A stretch of DNA of 52,927 nucleotides from Terriglobia bacterium (GCA_032252755.1 JAVUPY010000082.1:1-52927); one strand, 5' to 3'. Counted from the first letter of the stretch, positions 1-7,810 are shown. Notes: generated by a model from the sequence alone, not told the origin. Translations and numbers: made by a program.

Positions 1-145
1 TGAGGCCGGCGACGGCTTGGCGAATGCGCTGAGGAACGGCGGCGATGTCGGCGATGAAGGCGGCACGTTGAGCATCGCTGTTCGGGCCGCTCCATTCGAA
101 CTTCCCAATTGGGTAAGAGAGATTGAGAGTAGGTGCTGTGCTCAT
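1..145 (-). CDS. Putative bacillithiol transferase, YfiT/DinB family (N-terminal part, cut by window edge)
   Basis: An open frame runs on the minus strand from an ATG at 145 off the left edge, with no stop in its 48 visible codons. The protein starts MSTAPTLNLSYPIGKFEW and continues to an IAAVPQRIRQAVAGL segment. A YPIGKFEW block followed by a helix ending in LR.AV.GL is the usual N-terminus of YfiT-like metal-dependent hydrolases, which belong to the DinB fold and use bacillithiol as co-substrate. The metal-binding histidines would lie outside the window, so catalysis cannot be checked. bshC, a bacillithiol synthesis gene, lies elsewhere in this window and fits this reading. The assignment rests on about 48 residues. 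Confidence 0.7.
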   Translation of the reverse strand, partial: MSTAPTLNLSYPIGKFEWSGPNSDAQRAAFIADIAAVPQRIRQAVAGL

Positions 146-254
146 GGTCAGGAGATGAGGCGTTTAACCGTCAAGTCGCAGAAAAGATTAACGCAGAGCC
201 GCTGAGGACGCGGAGGGAAGACTCAAAGATATCGACAATGGATTTCCTCCGGAC

Positions 255-1481
255 TTACTTTACAGCTGCAGCGATCGGCTGCGACGCGTCCTTCAGTTTC
301 ACCGCCGAAACATTCTTTCCGGCCTCGATCCACTTCGTCGCAGCCTCTCTCTCCTCGTCCGGCCGGCTCATCAAGAAGGCGGCCACTAGCCGGTCTCCCC
401 GCAGCCACCAGGTACTGAAGCTCTTGCTGGTCACATCGCCGCGATGGACTACCTGGTCTGCCCCGGACGTATCGCCCCAGTATTCGTATGAGAGGTCGAA
501 GACGTCGGAGAAGAAGTAAGGGACGTGACGGAAAGGCGCGCGTTCACCCATGAGCGTGCGGGCACAGTGCTGGCCTTGCGAAACGGCATTGTCCCAGTGC
601 TCGACGCGACGGCGCTTTCCGAAGAGCACATCCTGATAGTTGGCCACGTCACCGGCGGCAAGGATGTCGGGTGCGCTGGTTTCCAGGTACTCGTTGACGA
701 CGATACCGTTGTCGATAGAGATGCCACTGTTGGCAAATAAGTCGGTCACGGGTTCGACGCCAACTCCGGCAACTACCATGTCGCACTCGACGCTGTCGCC
801 CGTTCCAAGTGCGGCGGCGGCAACGGACCACGTGCCGTGTAGTTCTGTTACGGTTGTGGACCGCACGATGCGAACGCCTTTCGCGGTGTAGTAATCCTCG
901 AAGAATTTCGACATCTCTGGTGTGAAGAGGCGTTTCCAGATGCGGTCGTCACCCAGAACCATCGTCACCGCGACACCGCGTTGGGTGAGAACCGCAGCTA
1001 CTTCCATCCCGATAAAGCCGCCGCCGATCACCAGGGCGCGTTTGGAGTTTTCCGATTGCCCGCGAATGGCCTTCGAGTCATCCATGCTCCGCAAGTAGAA
1101 CAGGTTCTTGAGTTGCGCCCCGGGTACGTTCAGGCGTCGGGGACGGGCGCCGGTCGCAATGACCAGTTTGTCGAAGGAGAGCTGCTCGCCGGACTTCAGC
1201 ACAAGGCGCTTGCCTTTGACGTCCAGGGAAGAGACTTCGGTGCGTAGTTGCACGTCGATGCCGTGCTGCCGGTAGAAGTCTTCCGGGCTGATCTTGATGG
1301 CGTCCTCGGTGTCCTTGCCTGCGAGAAAGCTCTTGGAGAGTGGTGGCCGTTCGTAGGGGACGACAGCGTCAGACGACACGATCGTCAGTTCGCCTGACTT
1401 CAGGCCGAGCTCGACCATTTGTTTAGCTGCATAACCGGCGACCATTCCGCCGCCAAGAATCAGGAATCGAGAAGTGCTCAT
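255..1481 (-). CDS. FAD/NAD(P)-dependent oxidoreductase, ferredoxin/rubredoxin reductase type
   Basis: This 408-residue protein has the two-dinucleotide-fold layout of the rubredoxin/ferredoxin (BphA4-like) reductase family. The FAD fold begins FLILGGGMVAG (residues 6-16), the NAD(P) fold is VIGGGFIGMEVA (around 151-162), and the second FAD-binding strand is ILAAGDVA (around 280). A reductase C-terminal domain follows. It probably moves electrons from NAD(P)H to a small iron-sulfur or redox partner, but no such partner is adjacent. I chose the ATG at 1481 because GGAGA sits six bases upstream; a longer frame reaches 1520 without a ribosome site. It lies between the YfiT-like gene and a divergently transcribed zinc-ribbon gene. 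The substrate is unknown. Confidence 0.88.
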   Translation of the reverse strand: MSTSRFLILGGGMVAGYAAKQMVELGLKSGELTIVSSDAVVPYERPPLSKSFLAGKDTEDAIKISPEDFYRQHGIDVQLRTEVSSLDVKGKRLVLKSGEQLSFDKLVIATGARPRRLNVPGAQLKNLFYLRSMDDSKAIRGQSENSKRALVIGGGFIGMEVAAVLTQRGVAVTMVLGDDRIWKRLFTPEMSKFFEDYYTAKGVRIVRSTTVTELHGTWSVAAAALGTGDSVECDMVVAGVGVEPVTDLFANSGISIDNGIVVNEYLETSAPDILAAGDVANYQDVLFGKRRRVEHWDNAVSQGQHCARTLMGERAPFRHVPYFFSDVFDLSYEYWGDTSGADQVVHRGDVTSKSFSTWWLRGDRLVAAFLMSRPDEEREAATKWIEAGKNVSAVKLKDASQPIAAAVK

Positions 1482-1588
1482 AAAATGTCTCCACGGCTGC
1501 GGGTCTGCACACCTTGGCAATAGACTACATCCACAAGAGACAGAGGAACGCCGGACGGCTGATGTTGCGTAATTTGTCGTTTTCGACT

Positions 1589-1696
1589 CTGTCCGGTATT
1601 CTTAATGGGTTCCCTCGTTTGCACGAGGGCCCAATAGAAATCCACGTCGGACCCTCCGCTCGTAAACCTAACTAAAATTAGTGAGTTACCGGACAG
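1589..1696 (+). promoter_or_regulatory. Candidate structured leader upstream of the zinc-ribbon gene
   Basis: Two perfectly complementary 10-mers, CTGTCCGGTA (1589-1598) and TACCGGACAG (1687-1696), enclose about 88 bases. Inside is a hairpin, CCCTCG/CGAGGG with a 6-base loop (1612-1629), lengthened by TGGG/CCCA, and a second short hairpin ACTAA/TTAGT just before the closing strand. Together they could fold as a multi-branched RNA that ends about ten bases before the ribosome site of the gene at 1721. The pairing is seen directly; the leader role is inference. The dyad could instead be protein-binding DNA serving the divergent reductase. Confidence 0.35.
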
Positions 1697-1720
1697 GGAT
1701 GCAGACAGGAGAACGGAATT

Positions 1721-1900
1721 ATGGCGAAGATCGCAAAAACAGCTGACCGTAAAAAGGTCATGGACACCTCGAAGAGCACCGATTGCCCCAAGTGCGGCAA
1801 ACCAACCCGCATCGTGAAGCGGACGAAAGACCGCGAGCGCGGCGTCCCCGGCGGCGTGTACATCTCGTGCTCGGCTTGCGAGTTTTACGAGAAGCTGTAG
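1721..1900 (+). CDS. 59-residue zinc-ribbon protein
   Basis: A short gene of 59 residues that starts MAKIAKTADRKKV and contains CPKC near residues 22-25 and CSAC near 50-53. Two CxxC knuckles about 24 residues apart make a compact zinc ribbon, and the first 20 residues are lysine-rich. An AGGAG ribosome site lies about eight bases before the ATG, and a GC-rich hairpin with a T-run follows the stop, so this is a self-contained transcription unit. I do not recognise a named family. The single ribbon and basic tail would suit a nucleic-acid or ribosome-associated protein, but that is a guess. The start and stop are clear. Confidence 0.75.
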   Translation: MAKIAKTADRKKVMDTSKSTDCPKCGKPTRIVKRTKDRERGVPGGVYISCSACEFYEKL

Positions 1901-1910
1901 GAAGGTGCCG

Positions 1911-1945
1911 GGTACCAGGTACCAGGTACCGGGTACCGGGTACCG
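1911..1945. repeat. Five tandem GGTACC heptamers
   Basis: The palindrome GGTACC occurs five times with an exact 7-base period (GGTACCR). It sits between the stop of the zinc-ribbon gene and its terminator hairpin. Each unit is self-complementary, so the array can form cruciforms and is prone to slippage. Confidence 0.9.
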
Positions 1946-1961
1946 GGAAATCAGGAACAAG

Positions 1962-1990
1962 AAACGCGCTCCGAGTGGGCGCGTTTTGGT
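1962..1990 (+). terminator. Rho-independent terminator after the zinc-ribbon gene
   Basis: AAACGCGC (1962-1969) pairs with GCGCGTTT (1979-1986) across a 9-base loop, followed by a T-rich stretch. It lies about 60 bases after the zinc-ribbon stop codon. Confidence 0.75.
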
Positions 1991-2034
1991 TTTGGGAAGG
2001 CAACTTTCCTTGTAAAGACCTTGATCGGTTGGCA

Positions 2035-2844
2035 TTAGTGCATATTCGCACGGTATAGGGCGGGAGATTGGTAGATACCGTAATTGGGATAGTTCGAATA
2101 GTTCCGGGGGTAGGCTGTGGACACTCTGAATGTTCCCTTATTCTTAGACCACCATGCGGTCCAACAAGATTTGGGGTCATCTGGACAGTGATCGACTGTT
2201 ATTCCTCCGCCGTGATGCCAGATGACATCACTGACCGTTATGTTCGTGAGGGCCAGATTGGCGACTAGTCTCAACTTATTCGCCCGTTCCCCTGTTTCTC
2301 TCTTTTCGGGCATCGCCCGGATGATCGGCTCAACCGCCTTCTCGTCACCTACGGCGCCCAAGAGAATCACAATATGATCGATGATCTGAGGGTCGTTCAA
2401 ATATTGGAGTAAAACTGGTTCTGCAGCTGGCCCTGCCTGAATAATTTGTTGCATCGGCAAAGTGAAATCAAAGAGCCAGAAAGTCGGGCTGCTAATGTTC
2501 TTTGGTACACCCCATCCGTCATTTTTAAGCTGCTCGATGAATTTCCTTAACTGCTTCTCCGGCATCGGACTCAACCCAATTGATCGCACGTCGAGCGTCT
2601 TTTCGGCATCAAGGGTGCCACTTATAGTAACCCGTTGACGTTCGTACTTTGCGAACTGGTTCGGACTTCCCCGGAGCGGGAAGATGTCATCGCCGCTCAT
2701 CAATGCCCAACGGTTCGATACGTCGCTTGCAAGGAGTATTCCCGTGAGCGTCGTGGGAATGCCGTTCGCAGTAGTTTGGGATGTAGAGCAACTCACGCAA
2801 AGAAGGATTACAGATAATACGACTGGAAAAGGTTTGGTCTTCAC
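2035..2844 (-). CDS. Hypothetical lipoprotein with possible HEAT-like segment
   Basis: A 269-residue protein beginning MKTKPFPVVLSVILLCVSC. The hydrophobic stretch followed by SC suggests a lipoprotein signal peptide, although the residues before the cysteine are not a textbook lipobox. The middle (residues about 125-185) reads QAGPAAEPVLLQYL, then VILLGAVGDEKAVEPIIRA, the pattern of one or two HEAT/PBS repeats. The C-terminus is rich in Tyr, Pro and Asn. I recognise no enzyme motif. It lies between the zinc-ribbon gene (convergent) and recR (same strand, about 80 bases away), with no obvious functional link to either. Its codon use is somewhat less GC-rich than the neighbours. Confidence 0.6.
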   Translation of the reverse strand: MKTKPFPVVLSVILLCVSCSTSQTTANGIPTTLTGILLASDVSNRWALMSGDDIFPLRGSPNQFAKYERQRVTISGTLDAEKTLDVRSIGLSPMPEKQLRKFIEQLKNDGWGVPKNISSPTFWLFDFTLPMQQIIQAGPAAEPVLLQYLNDPQIIDHIVILLGAVGDEKAVEPIIRAMPEKRETGERANKLRLVANLALTNITVSDVIWHHGGGITVDHCPDDPKSCWTAWWSKNKGTFRVSTAYPRNYSNYPNYGIYQSPALYRANMH

Positions 2845-2927
2845 GCTAAATGCCTATAGCACATCGCGGCGACTCGGAGCGAATGAATAATCTGACAAAA
2901 AGCAAAGACGTGCTCGGGCCGCTCAGC

Positions 2928-3527
2928 CTAAATTTCTCTCCGCCCTTCCATAGCCTTCGACATAGTCACCTCATCCGCATACTCGATATCGCTCCCGGCC
3001 GGAACCCCGGTCGCGATCCGTGTTACCTTCACGCTTTTTTCACGAATCAACTTGGAGAGGTAAACGGCGGTGGCTTCGCCTTCGACGGTCGGGTTCGTAG
3101 CGATGATGACTTCGTCGATGGCGCCGCCTTCGAGGCGTTTGGAGAGGTTGGCGATGCGGAGGTGTTCAGGGCCGATGCCGTGGATGGGCGAGAGCGCGCC
3201 GTGGAGCACGTGGTAGACGCCGTTGAAGGTGTGCGTCTTCTCGATGGCGGAGATGTTCGTCGGCTCCTCGACGACGCAGACGAGGCGCTGGTTGCGTGTG
3301 GCGCTGGCGCAGTAGATGCAGGGATCGACGTCGGTGATGTTGTTGCAGATGGAGCAGAGGCGCAGCGCTTCCTTGATGTGGCGGATGGCGGCGGCAAGCG
3401 CTTCGGCATCCTCTTCGGTGGAGCGGAGGATGTGGAAGGCGAAGCGCTGGGCGCTCTTGGTGCCCACGCCGGGAAGCTTCTTCAACTCTTCAATCAAGCG
3501 AGCCATCGGCTCAGCGAAACGAGACAT
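2928..3527 (-). CDS. recR: Recombination mediator protein RecR
   Basis: The 199 residues have the full RecR layout. An N-terminal helix-hairpin-helix contains [16 protein letters not shown] (residues 16-30), a zinc finger uses C58, C61, C70 and C73, and a Toprim domain follows ([12 protein letters not shown] onward). The C-terminal segment [17 protein letters not shown] is the usual RecR tail. With RecO and RecF it loads RecA onto single-stranded gaps covered by SSB. The frame stays open far upstream into a neighbouring gene, but the family start [15 protein letters not shown] fixes the ATG at 3527. It is the last gene of a dnaX-ybaB-recR operon, the usual bacterial order, with a 146-base repeat-rich gap before it. 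Confidence 0.97.
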   Translation of the reverse strand: MSRFAEPMARLIEELKKLPGVGTKSAQRFAFHILRSTEEDAEALAAAIRHIKEALRLCSICNNITDVDPCIYCASATRNQRLVCVVEEPTNISAIEKTHTFNGVYHVLHGALSPIHGIGPEHLRIANLSKRLEGGAIDEVIIATNPTVEGEATAVYLSKLIREKSVKVTRIATGVPAGSDIEYADEVTMSKAMEGRREI

Positions 3528-3535
3528 AGAAAATC

Positions 3536-3672
3536 GGTAATTGGGTAATTTGTAATTAGGTAATTGAACAGCAATAAGTCTAAAGTCGAACAACAAGTCG
3601 AAAGTTAACAATTTAGCAACTTTCGGGCCTTCGACTTCAGCTTTTAGCTTTCGACTTTCAGCTTTCGACTCC
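3536..3672. repeat. Word-repeat cluster between ybaB and recR
   Basis: Four GTAATT units occur at 7-8 base spacing (3537-3565). They are followed by repeated AGTCGAAAGT-like words and their complements (AGCTTTCGACTTTC and similar) to 3672. The sense and antisense words can pair as a long imperfect hairpin. It separates recR from ybaB and may weaken read-through inside the operon. Confidence 0.75.
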
Positions 3673-3673
3673 T

Positions 3674-3985
3674 CTAGAACAATCCCGGGGGCAGGCCCAT
3701 GCCGCCTAACATACCGCCGAGAGATGATTGCACGGATTCGTCGGCCTTGCGGGCGGCTTCGTTTACGGCCGCCGCTACCATGTCCTGCAGCATTTCGATA
3801 TCGCCGCTCTTGACGATCTCGGGATCGATCTTCACGCCGAGCACCTGCTTGGCGCCGTTCATTTTCACGGTGACGGCGCCGCCGCCGGAGCTGGCCTCGA
3901 CCACGGTCTCCTTCATCTTCTCCTGCATCTGGCGCTGCATGTCCTGCGCGCGGGCCATCATTTCCTGGATCTGCTTCGGGTTCAT
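3674..3985 (-). CDS. ybaB: Nucleoid-associated protein, YbaB/EbfC family
   Basis: This 103-residue protein begins [26 protein letters not shown], the amphipathic helix of YbaB/EbfC proteins. It continues with the family's short beta segment ([22 protein letters not shown]) and a second helix that ends in a Gly/Met-rich tail ([14 protein letters not shown]). YbaB forms dimers that bind DNA with little sequence preference and is almost always encoded beside dnaX and recR, as here. A GTG two codons earlier overlaps the ribosome site, so the ATG at 3985, five bases after AGGAG, is the better start. The gap to the dnaX stop is eight bases, indicating co-transcription. Confidence 0.95.
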   Translation of the reverse strand: MNPKQIQEMMARAQDMQRQMQEKMKETVVEASSGGGAVTVKMNGAKQVLGVKIDPEIVKSGDIEMLQDMVAAAVNEAARKADESVQSSLGGMLGGMGLPPGLF

Positions 3986-3993
3986 CGTCACTC

Positions 3994-5814
3994 CTATTTG
4001 CGGTCGGGATCCATGACGGTGCGAATCTCCGCGCCGAACTTGTCAATCATCTTCCTTACTACAGGATGCTGCGCGGCCTTGGCGCGTGCGCTCGTTCCGC
4101 CGACCGCCGGACGCGCGGGCTTGCTGCCGTTCGGGGTCCCATTCGCCCCACCCACGAGGCTAAATTTCATGTGTCGGCGTGCGACCCGACCGACAGTCTC
4201 GACGGCACGACGCTTCAGATCGGCGCCGAACGCAAATTCCAGCAGCGTGGGAGACAGGGAAGTCTTCACTACAACCTCCGCGCCTTGGATAAGCCATTCG
4301 CCCTCTTCGAGCGGTCCATAAAGCGTCTTCTGATCCTGGAATTCGATCAGAACCGCCTCACGGATCGCGTCGATGTTCAACTCGCCCGAGGGTTCAGGCT
4401 GCGGCTCGGGAGCTTCCTGCACGGCAATGGCAACCGAGTCCGCCGATGCAGCGATCGGACTGACCCCGACGGCTGACTGTGCTCGTGGGGGAATCGGATC
4501 GCCAATTGACGGTGCGGACGACATCTCCTCGCGCGACTTACGGTTGCGATCGGCTTCGAACGGCGACGGCCGGGGCGTGCGAGATTCCGCATATGAAGAG
4601 GTGGCCGTGCGTGATGGTGGTACAAGCGGTCTCGCAGGCGCTGGCCTGCCGGGCGACGACACGGATGGACTGGCAGCAGCCCCGCTAAGCAGTTCTTCCA
4701 GCGGCAACAGTCTCTGCGCGTGCACCATCTTCAGCATGCCGAGTTCGAGATGAAACCGCTGCTCAGCCTTGTAGCTGACGTCGCCATGCGTGCGCAGCAT
4801 GATTTGCAGGAACCGGGCGAGGTCTTCTTCGCTGAACCACTCGGCCACGCGTGAGACGCGCTCGCGATCGTCGCTCGAAATCTGCAGCAGGGAAGAGTCC
4901 TTGCCTGCAACTTTCGCGATTGTAGCGTTCCGTAAAAATCGTACAAGCTGTCGCGCGAAGTGCGCCGGGCTGTGGCCCTCGACCATGAGCTTATCGACAA
5001 TGCGCAGGACATCCTCGCTGGAATTGCGGTGCACGGCATCCATCACGCGCTCGAGGACCTCCGCGTTCACGGTACCGACGAGGCCGCGAACGACGTCGGC
5101 GGTCAGCGTCGTCCCGCAGCAGGCGATCGCCTGGTCCATGATGCTCAGCGCGTCGCGCATGGAGCCATCACCGGCCTCTGCGAGCATTGCCAGCGCGTCA
5201 TCATCCACCTGGATGCCTTCCTTATCGGAGATCGAGCGCAACTGCCCGACGATGTCGTCGAAGCGGACAGCGTGAAAGCTGAAGTGCTGGCAGCGCGAGC
5301 GGATGGTCTGCGGGATGTCTTCCGGCTGCGTGGTCGCCATCATGAAGACGACCCACGGTGGCGGCTCTTCGAGCGTCTTCAGGAGAGCGTTGAACGCCGC
5401 GTCGGTCACTTGGTGTGCTTCGTCGAGGATGAAGATGCGGTAGCGAATGCCAGATGTCGGTTGGCCCTCGGCGGTGGCAATGATGTTGCGCACCTCGTCG
5501 ATACCACGATTCGTGGCGGCGTCGATCTCGATGACATTCATGGAACCGACCGAGCCTTCGCGGATCTCGCGGCAGGAGTCGCACACACCGCAGGGTTCCG
5601 TGACCGGCCGGTCCGACGACTGGCAGTTCAGGGCCATGGCCAGGATGCGCGCGATAGTGGTTTTCCCGATCCCGCGGTGTCCGCTGAAGATGTAGCCGTG
5701 GCCGATCCGGCCCTGCTCAAGGGCATTCTTCAGCGTTCGGGTGACGTGATCCTGCCCGATGACGTCAGAGAATTGTTGCGGCCGGTATTTGCGCGCGAGA
5801 ACCTGGTAGCTCAT
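3994..5814 (-). CDS. dnaX: DNA polymerase III subunit gamma/tau
   Basis: A 606-residue clamp-loader ATPase. It starts [21 protein letters not shown] and carries the Walker A motif GHRGIGKT (45-52), a zinc module of C64, C75, C78 and C81, and the Walker B/DEAH block [24 protein letters not shown] typical of DnaX. Residues after about 370 form a Pro/Ser/Ala-rich linker and a tau-like C-terminal domain ending [19 protein letters not shown]. It loads the sliding clamp and, in the tau form, couples the polymerase cores. I saw no clear A-run frameshift signal for making gamma but did not model one. It is the first gene of the dnaX-ybaB-recR operon. Confidence 0.97.
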   Translation of the reverse strand: MSYQVLARKYRPQQFSDVIGQDHVTRTLKNALEQGRIGHGYIFSGHRGIGKTTIARILAMALNCQSSDRPVTEPCGVCDSCREIREGSVGSMNVIEIDAATNRGIDEVRNIIATAEGQPTSGIRYRIFILDEAHQVTDAAFNALLKTLEEPPPWVVFMMATTQPEDIPQTIRSRCQHFSFHAVRFDDIVGQLRSISDKEGIQVDDDALAMLAEAGDGSMRDALSIMDQAIACCGTTLTADVVRGLVGTVNAEVLERVMDAVHRNSSEDVLRIVDKLMVEGHSPAHFARQLVRFLRNATIAKVAGKDSSLLQISSDDRERVSRVAEWFSEEDLARFLQIMLRTHGDVSYKAEQRFHLELGMLKMVHAQRLLPLEELLSGAAASPSVSSPGRPAPARPLVPPSRTATSSYAESRTPRPSPFEADRNRKSREEMSSAPSIGDPIPPRAQSAVGVSPIAASADSVAIAVQEAPEPQPEPSGELNIDAIREAVLIEFQDQKTLYGPLEEGEWLIQGAEVVVKTSLSPTLLEFAFGADLKRRAVETVGRVARRHMKFSLVGGANGTPNGSKPARPAVGGTSARAKAAQHPVVRKMIDKFGAEIRTVMDPDRK

Positions 5815-5953
5815 GGGAAAAGACGATTATACCGTCTCCGGCGGTGGCAGGGTTGAGCACTGGAATTCGGCATTGCCCGGGGAGTAGTCCCCGCTTCTTG
5901 CAACGGGTCTGCGAACGCGCTAAAGTTCGCGGCGTAGAGCTTGGGGGATTTCT

Positions 5954-6310
5954 ATGCAACTAAAACTATCAAGCCGAGTAATAGACGACATCCTCATCGT
6001 CGACTGCAATGGTCGAATCGTTTTTGGAGAAGAAGCCGGGGCACTCCGCGACTTCGTTAAGGGAGCCCTGGGCAAGCACCGGCAAATCGTTCTCAACCTG
6101 AAGAACGTGAGCTACATCGATAGCGGCGGACTGGGAACGCTGGTTGGCCTCTATACCTCTGCGCATTCCGCCGGCGGCGACATCCGCCTATCGCAATTAA
6201 CGCAGCGGGTAGGACAGCTCCTGCAGGTCACGAAACTTGTAACCGTTTTTGCTTCCTTCAACAACGACGACGAAGCCGTGCGTTCGTTCGCAAAGGCGGC
6301 GAAAGCGTAG
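5954..6310 (+). CDS. STAS-domain anti-sigma factor antagonist
   Basis: A 118-residue single-domain protein of the SpoIIAA/RsbV type. The core VLNLKNVSYIDSGGLGTLVGLY holds the conserved phosphorylatable serine (S57) just before GG. In known systems an HPK-like kinase phosphorylates that serine and a PP2C phosphatase restores it. The dephosphorylated form binds the kinase/anti-sigma factor and frees a sigma factor. No such kinase, phosphatase or sigma gene is adjacent, so the partner is unknown. GGGGGA lies before the ATG. It is transcribed divergently from dnaX across a 139-base gap. Confidence 0.92.
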   Translation: MQLKLSSRVIDDILIVDCNGRIVFGEEAGALRDFVKGALGKHRQIVLNLKNVSYIDSGGLGTLVGLYTSAHSAGGDIRLSQLTQRVGQLLQVTKLVTVFASFNNDDEAVRSFAKAAKA

Positions 6311-6354
6311 CCTCAAGTTAGTTGTCCCACATCCTTCGAAATACGTGGGGCGAT

Positions 6355-6807
6355 CTATTTTCTCTTTTTCTTTGATTTGACAGCTTCGCGCTTGCGCCGC
6401 GCCAGTTCTTTGGGCGAGTACATGCTGCCGCGGCATGTTGTCGAACCGCACGTGCACGGGGCATCACCATCCCCTTCGTAGAGGAGATAATCGTATGTCA
6501 ATTCTTCACCCACTGCGATCTTACGCGAGCTGATAATCCACACGCTTCCGTCCACTTCTTCTTCGGTTTCGCAATTGGGCTCGCAGGAATGGTTGATGTA
6601 CATGGCCATTCCGAAGCCGTCGATCACCATGTCACCATCACTGGTGCCGAAAAGATAGGTGTAGGGAAGTCCTTCGTAGAGTTTGTCAGCGTCGTTGTGC
6701 CGAATGCGCTCGCCAGTGTACTCGACCACTTTCCGCCCTTTGGGGATTGGTTCCAGCGTGAAGCATCCCGCAGCATGGATTCCCGAGGAACGGATGATGA
6801 GACGCAT
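6355..6807 (-). CDS. SET-domain lysine methyltransferase (bacterial)
   Basis: The 150 residues make a compact SET domain. N-terminal IRSSGIHAAGCFTLEPIPKG resembles the usual GxGxFA entry, NHSCEPNC (72-79) is the SAM-binding pseudoknot motif, and GEELTYDY (100-107) is the catalytic-tyrosine motif. A post-SET-like Cys cluster CTC...C (C118, C120, C125) follows, which with C79 could bind zinc. A strongly basic tail, EAVKSKKKRK, ends the protein. The family transfers methyl groups from SAM to lysines of proteins; the bacterial target here is unknown. A small helical-protein gene starts 212 bases upstream and ends 11 bases before this ATG, so the two are probably co-transcribed. The basic tail could be a nucleic-acid or substrate anchor. 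Confidence 0.9.
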   Translation of the reverse strand: MRLIIRSSGIHAAGCFTLEPIPKGRKVVEYTGERIRHNDADKLYEGLPYTYLFGTSDGDMVIDGFGMAMYINHSCEPNCETEEEVDGSVWIISSRKIAVGEELTYDYLLYEGDGDAPCTCGSTTCRGSMYSPKELARRKREAVKSKKKRK

Positions 6808-6818
6808 GGTTTCCCGGG

Positions 6819-7034
6819 TTACTCCTGGCAGCGATGAACGATGATGTGCCGCTCAAGTGCGGCGGCAGCGCGATGCAGGCGGCGATGGATATAAGCGAGT
6901 GCGTCGGATCGCCCGCGATTCCGGCTGCGCCGATCCCTTCGCTCGGCAGCGTGTGCGTGTTCGCGCTGGTGTTTCGCTTCCTGATGAAGCTTTTGCAGGT
7001 CGGCGCGCATCCGCGCCAGTTCCTCACATCCCAT
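6819..7034 (-). CDS. Small charged helical protein, unknown
   Basis: A 71-residue frame starting MGCEELARMRADLQKLHQEA and ending ALERHIIVHRCQE. It is almost entirely charged and helical (Glu, Arg, His, Lys, Ala), consistent with a short coiled coil. The frame stays open upstream to 7211, but that extension looks non-coding and the ATG at 7034 begins the regular helix. It ends 11 bases before the SET-domain gene on the same strand, so the two may form an operon. I recognise no family. It might supply or present a substrate for the methyltransferase, but nothing in the sequence proves that. Confidence 0.5.
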   Translation of the reverse strand: MGCEELARMRADLQKLHQEAKHQREHAHAAERRDRRSRNRGRSDALAYIHRRLHRAAAALERHIIVHRCQE

Positions 7035-7251
7035 GCCGCGAGTATAGCGCACGGTCCAGAACGCGCGAAACGAATTACGAACGTAACTTGCTGCAGTGTC
7101 GTGCCCGGTTTCTACTTGGGACGAATGGCTCAGTCTACGGGCCCGGGCGGACAAGGTGACGCTCGGTCGGGTTCCGCGCTGCCAATGCAGCCTGGGCCGC
7201 CAAGTTTCCACCGCAAATCATCGCGGATCAAACGATAAAGATATTTTCTCC
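7035..7251. other. Non-coding gap, contents not recognised
   Basis: No convincing gene occurs between the small helical protein and the cytochrome gene. The stretch is GC-rich with several short complementary words. A strong terminator-like hairpin follows at 7252, pointing rightward, although no protein gene precedes it on that strand. A small RNA ending there is possible. It does not match the SRP RNA core, and I could not fit 6S RNA. Confidence 0.4.
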
Positions 7252-7275
7252 GCCGGGGTTCCGCCCCGGCCTTTT
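7252..7275 (+). terminator. Orphan rho-independent terminator
   Basis: GCCGGGG (7252-7258) pairs with CCCCGGC (7264-7270) across a 5-base loop and is followed by CTTTTC. No rightward gene precedes it within 900 bases, so the transcript it ends is unknown. Confidence 0.6.
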
Positions 7276-7310
7276 CATTCCCGCAGCCCTGCCCGACTGT
7301 TACCCGACCA

Positions 7311-7326
7311 CGTGATCTACGTCACT
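7311..7326. promoter_or_regulatory. CRP/FNR-family-like binding site 1
   Basis: CGTGATCTACGTCACT has the half-sites GTGA and TCAC separated by six bases, the CRP-type layout. It lies about 100 bases before the cytochrome c start codon, and a second site with the same geometry follows 49 bases downstream. Confidence 0.5.
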
Positions 7327-7359
7327 GTAGTGGCGGTTTTCCCTTTGTTAACGTCGAGT

Positions 7360-7375
7360 TGTGATTCAGCTCACG
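7360..7375. promoter_or_regulatory. CRP/FNR-family-like binding site 2
   Basis: TGTGATTCAGCTCACG matches TGTGA-N6-TCACA at nine of ten positions. Its centre is about 62 bases before the cytochrome c ATG, a position where an activator could act. The regulator is not in the window. Confidence 0.55.
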
Positions 7376-7429
7376 GAAATGAGTGTGCGTGCAGACTGGA
7401 GCACAAAGTGGAAACAAGGAGACGTACCC

Positions 7430-7717
7430 ATGAAGCGTTTTGCAATAGCGATTGCTTTGCTGGCGATGATTTCCGGAGTTGCAGTGGCGGAAGACGGCGC
7501 TGCGGTTTACAAGACGAAGTGCGCGATGTGTCACGGTGCGGACGGCCAGGGCAAGATCGGCCCGGCATTGAAGGGCGTGAAATTGACCGACGCGCAGATC
7601 GTAGATTTTCTGACCAAGGGCGAGGCCGGCAAGAAGGCTCCGCACTCGAAGCCGGTCAACGGCTTGTCGGCTGACCAGGCGAAAGCCGTCGCCGAGTTCG
7701 TAAAGAGCCTGAAGTAA
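7430..7717 (+). CDS. Small secreted class I-like cytochrome c
   Basis: The 95-residue protein begins with a Sec signal peptide (MKRFAIAIALLAMISGVAVA, cleavage before EDG). One haem c site follows, CAMCH at residues 31-35. The rest (GKIGPALKG, then LTDAQIVDFLTKGEAG and a C-terminal helix AKAVAEFVKSLK) is a typical mini cytochrome c fold. No methionine occurs after residue 35, so the usual Met axial ligand is missing; the segment KKAPHSKPVNGL offers a histidine instead. It should carry electrons in the periplasm. AAGGAG sits eight bases before the ATG, two CRP/FNR-like sites lie upstream and a strong terminator follows, so this is a single-gene unit. Confidence 0.92.
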   Translation: MKRFAIAIALLAMISGVAVAEDGAAVYKTKCAMCHGADGQGKIGPALKGVKLTDAQIVDFLTKGEAGKKAPHSKPVNGLSADQAKAVAEFVKSLK

Positions 7718-7739
7718 TCATTCCTTTATATGTACGCAG

Positions 7740-7768
7740 AGCCGGTCCAATATGGACCGGCTTTTGCT
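7740..7768 (+). terminator. Rho-independent terminator after cytochrome c
   Basis: AGCCGGTCCA and TGGACCGGCT pair perfectly across a 3-base loop (7740-7762), followed by a T-rich run. Confidence 0.88.
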
Positions 7769-7810
7769 TTAGCTTAGGCCCGAAGCGAAGTAGCAGACGC
7801 AGGAGGTGGC

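Noticed and set aside
3728-4321. A His/Leu-rich frame opposite ybaB and dnaX
   Set aside because: The composition follows from the antisense of Gly/Met- and Ala-rich codons, and both sense genes are certain.
7035-7275. Signal recognition particle RNA or 6S RNA
   Set aside because: The conserved SRP core GGAAG...AGCA is absent and I could not fit a 6S bubble; only an unknown small RNA remains possible.
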